Shown: positions 5,621-7,573 of the stretch, one piece after another
Position numbering within the stretch: position 1 is the first letter of the stretch
How the letters are laid out: every line of letters begins with the position of its first letter
Source: Chloroflexota bacterium
Lineage (GTDB): Bacteria; Chloroflexota; Limnocylindria; Limnocylindrales; CSP1-4
Reading direction: 5' to 3'
Length of the DNA stretch: 7,573 nt
NCBI GenBank assembly: GCA_025935655.1
Contig: JAICUV010000169.1
Location: 1-7,573 of the forward strand
Program-made: the position numbers and the translations under genes
The notes under the pieces: model-generated
The model's database searches: none
What the model was told of the DNA's origin: nothing
What the model saw: the letters and a program-made list of their open reading frames with translations, nothing else

Positions 5621-7573
5621 CTAGGCGCGCACGAAGCGGTCGAACCAGTCGAGGACGCGCGTCATGCGGTCGATGCGGCGGTCGATGCGGCCGCTCGCCT
5701 GGACGACGTGGTACTCCTCCGGGTAGAGCACGTACTCGACGGTCCGCCCCATCCAGCGGAGCGTGACGAAGAACTGCTCGTTGTCGCCGGACGGGCAGCG
5801 CTTGTCCGCCTCCGCCTGGAGCATCAGCAGCGGCGTGTGGACGTTGCCCACGTGGCGCAACGGCGACTGGCGCCACAGGTGCTCCACGCCCTCGGGCGTC
5901 GTGGGGTCGCCCATCCGCGCGGCGCGGCAGTACTCGGGGCCGGAGTCGCTGTTCGCCCAGGCGCCCACCTGGTTCGTGACGCCGTTCTCGGACACGGCGG
6001 CCCGGAACCTGTCGGTCGTCCCGACGAGCCAGTTGACCATGAACCCGCCGTACGACAGCCCGAGCGCGCCGAGGCGATCCGGGTCCGCGAGCCCGAGCTC
6101 GATGACGTGGTCCAGCGCCGCGTGGACGTCGTCGGCGTCCGGGCCGCCCCACTCGCCGAGCTGGGGCGCGATCCACGCGCGGCCGTACGAGGCCGAGCCA
6201 CGGATGTTCGGCAGCACGACGCGGTAGCCGCGGGCGCACAGCAGGACGACCTCCAGCGACGGGGCCGGGGCCCATGCGCCCAGCGGGCCGCCATGGACGT
6301 CGACGATCGTCGGCAACGCCTCGTCACCGGCGCCGGCGGGTGAGGCGATCCAGGTCTCGATGGGCCCGCCGGCGCCAGGCGCCTCGACGACCCGCATCTC
6401 CGGCCAGGCCAGGCCGTCGATCCACGAGGAGCCCATCGTCGTGACCGCTCGCAGCGACCCGCCGCTGTCGACGACGCACAGCTCCGGCGGTCGCGCGCCG
6501 ACCGCCGCGAGGACGGTGACCCGGCCGGCGCCGACCGCGAGCGACTGGGCCATGACGTCGCCTGCCGCGAGCCGCTCCGGCTCGCCGATGGGCCGCCCGG
6601 TCGTCGGGTCGACGCAGAAGCGCCACGGGTGGGTCCGGCCCCGGTCCGTGACGAGCGCGACGATCGCGTCGCCGTCCCAGGCCGGGCCGGGTCGCGAGTC
6701 GACCATCCAGCCGGTGAGGTCCGTGTCCGCCCACTGCCCCACGGGCCGGTCCAGGGCCGGGGCGATCGCGACGGCCGGGGCGGACTCGTCCGCGCGGCCG
6801 ACGTACAGGGCGGGCGACAGGTCGTCGAAGAAGTCCGGGTCGTCCACGCCCACGCCGGCGATGAGCACGCAGTCGCGCGAGTACACGGGCCGGCTGACCG
6901 GCCCGCGGAGCGCGAGGATCTCGCGCGGCTCGCCGCCGACGGCGCCGGCGCCGGCCGCAGCCGCCACCTCCCAGATCGAGGCTCTCGGGGTGCGATCCGC
7001 GTCCGGCCGCGGATCCGCGACGAAGGCGATGGCGCGCGAATCGGGCCGCCACGCGATCCCCGACACGCCACCGTCGATCGTCGTGAGCTGGCGAACCTTC
7101 GCGCCGCGGTGCGCGGCGACGACGAACAGCTGCGACCGCCGGTCGAGGTAGTCCTCCTCGTCCCAGCGGTAGTCGATCGTCGTGACGTGCCGGGCGCGCG
7201 CCTGCTCCCCGCGCTTCGGCTTCGGGCCGACGAGGAAGCGCTCCGGGCCCGTCTCCGCCGTGAACGCGATCGTCCGGCCATCCGGGGACCAGGCGAGCTC
7301 GCCCGGCGACAGCTCGCCGAGTGCGAGCACCTCGGGTTCGCCGCCCGCGAGGTCGAGCAGCATCAGCACGGGATCCTCGGCGCCCTCCAGCGTGCGCGTG
7401 AACGCGACGCGGTCCCCGTGCGGCGACACCCGGGGCCGCTTGTCGCGGCTCGCCCCGTTCGTGAGGCGTCGCGGCCGGCCGCCGTCGAGCGGGACCTGCC
7501 ACAGGTCGGAGACGTAGCGGTCACCGGTCACGGTCCGCCGCGAGACGACCGCGAACGACCCGTCGGCCGCGAC
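5621..7573 (-). CDS. S9-family serine peptidase (acylaminoacyl-peptidase/dipeptidyl-peptidase-like), C-terminal part
   Basis: A prolyl-oligopeptidase-family enzyme that cleaves short peptides. About 650 residues are visible; the reading frame is open to the right edge, so the N-terminus and any signal peptide are outside. Residues 1 to about 390 are beta-propeller repeats of the DLWQVPLDGGRPRRLT and AWSPDGRTIAFTAE type. The alpha/beta-hydrolase domain follows: VDVHGGPLGAW carries the HGGP oxyanion region, and GLSYGGFMVN holds nucleophile Ser507 (codon 6055..6053). The charge-relay Asp590 (5806..5804) is in EADKRCP and His622 (5710..5708) in YPEEYHVV, numbered from the first visible codon. All three catalytic residues are present, so it should be active. 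The stop is 11 nt from that of the convergent kinase. GTG at 7531 is an in-frame start codon, but propeller-like sequence (DGSFAVVSRR) continues upstream of it, so it is not taken as the start. The exact S9 subfamily is uncertain. Confidence 0.95.
   Translation of the reverse strand, partial: VAADGSFAVVSRRTVTGDRYVSDLWQVPLDGGRPRRLTNGASRDKRPRVSPHGDRVAFTRTLEGAEDPVLMLLDLAGGEPEVLALGELSPGELAWSPDGRTIAFTAETGPERFLVGPKPKRGEQARARHVTTIDYRWDEEDYLDRRSQLFVVAAHRGAKVRQLTTIDGGVSGIAWRPDSRAIAFVADPRPDADRTPRASIWEVAAAAGAGAVGGEPREILALRGPVSRPVYSRDCVLIAGVGVDDPDFFDDLSPALYVGRADESAPAVAIAPALDRPVGQWADTDLTGWMVDSRPGPAWDGDAIVALVTDRGRTHPWRFCVDPTTGRPIGEPERLAAGDVMAQSLAVGAGRVTVLAAVGARPPELCVVDSGGSLRAVTTMGSSWIDGLAWPEMRVVEAPGAGGPIETWIASPAGAGDEALPTIVDVHGGPLGAWAPAPSLEVVLLCARGYRVVLPNIRGSASYGRAWIAPQLGEWGGPDADDVHAALDHVIELGLADPDRLGALGLSYGGFMVNWLVGTTDRFRAAVSENGVTNQVGAWANSDSGPEYCRAARMGDPTTPEGVEHLWRQSPLRHVGNVHTPLLMLQAEADKRCPSGDNEQFFVTLRWMGRTVEYVLYPEEYHVVQASGRIDRRIDRMTRVLDWFDRFVRA

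Noticed and set aside
4503..6275. Open minus-strand frame extending tkt upstream to a 1304-codon ORF
   Set aside because: It is antisense to the kinase, lacks homology-like sequence and is Arg/Pro-rich; tkt has a clear ribosome binding site and canonical N-terminus at 4502.
4859..6343. 494-codon plus-strand ORF over the kinase and the S9 gene
   Set aside because: Arg/Gly/Ala/Pro-rich shadow in a different frame from the kinase and antisense to the peptidase; both real genes have intact signatures.
5824..7502. Long ORFs in the other two minus frames over the S9 gene (485 and 392 codons)
   Set aside because: Arg/Ser-rich frame-shifted shadows; the S9 frame has catalytic motifs and propeller repeats throughout.

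Overview
The window is very GC-rich bacterial DNA, with third codon positions almost all G or C. It has six protein-coding genes with clear family signatures, one possible small gene, and no RNA genes, insertion sequences or CRISPR. Composition, TAnnnT-like -10 boxes, a likely leaderless start and the protein flavour suggest a high-GC Chloroflexota (Limnocylindria-like) or an actinomycete-like bacterium. This placement is inference: no marker gene is present.

Left and centre (1..4502, minus strand) is a pentose phosphate gene cluster. In transcription order it reads tkt (transketolase, 4502..2361), rpiB (ribose-5-phosphate isomerase B, 2346..1858), gnd (short-form 6-phosphogluconate dehydrogenase, 1748..849), a possible 75-residue protein (766..539), and zwf (glucose-6-phosphate dehydrogenase, from 542 and cut by the left edge). 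Non-oxidative genes come first and oxidative genes last. tkt and rpiB are 14 nt apart and surely co-transcribed. gnd follows a 109-nt gap that may hold its own promoter. Together Zwf and Gnd would oxidise glucose-6-phosphate to ribulose-5-phosphate, with NADP-type cofactor residues visible in both. RpiB and Tkt would then interconvert the pentose phosphates and return carbon to glycolysis. Genes for 6-phosphogluconolactonase, ribulose-phosphate 3-epimerase and transaldolase are not in the window.

Right of tkt, a 123-nt divergent intergenic region (4503..4625) separates it from a plus-strand PfkB-family sugar kinase (4626..5609). This region carries two interleaved promoter candidates and a perfect 10-bp inverted repeat. 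The kinase start lies 7 nt after a TAGACT box, which suggests a leaderless mRNA. Its sugar substrate cannot be read from the sequence.

The right end (5621..7573, minus strand) is the C-terminal part of an S9-family serine peptidase with an intact Ser-Asp-His triad. It converges on the kinase with only 11 nt between the stop codons. It has no evident metabolic link to the pentose phosphate cluster.

No clearly new system is visible. The least explained points are the hidden small ORF joined to zwf by an ATGA overlap, the compact tkt/pfkB divergent promoter, and the long Ala/Pro-rich leader of Zwf.
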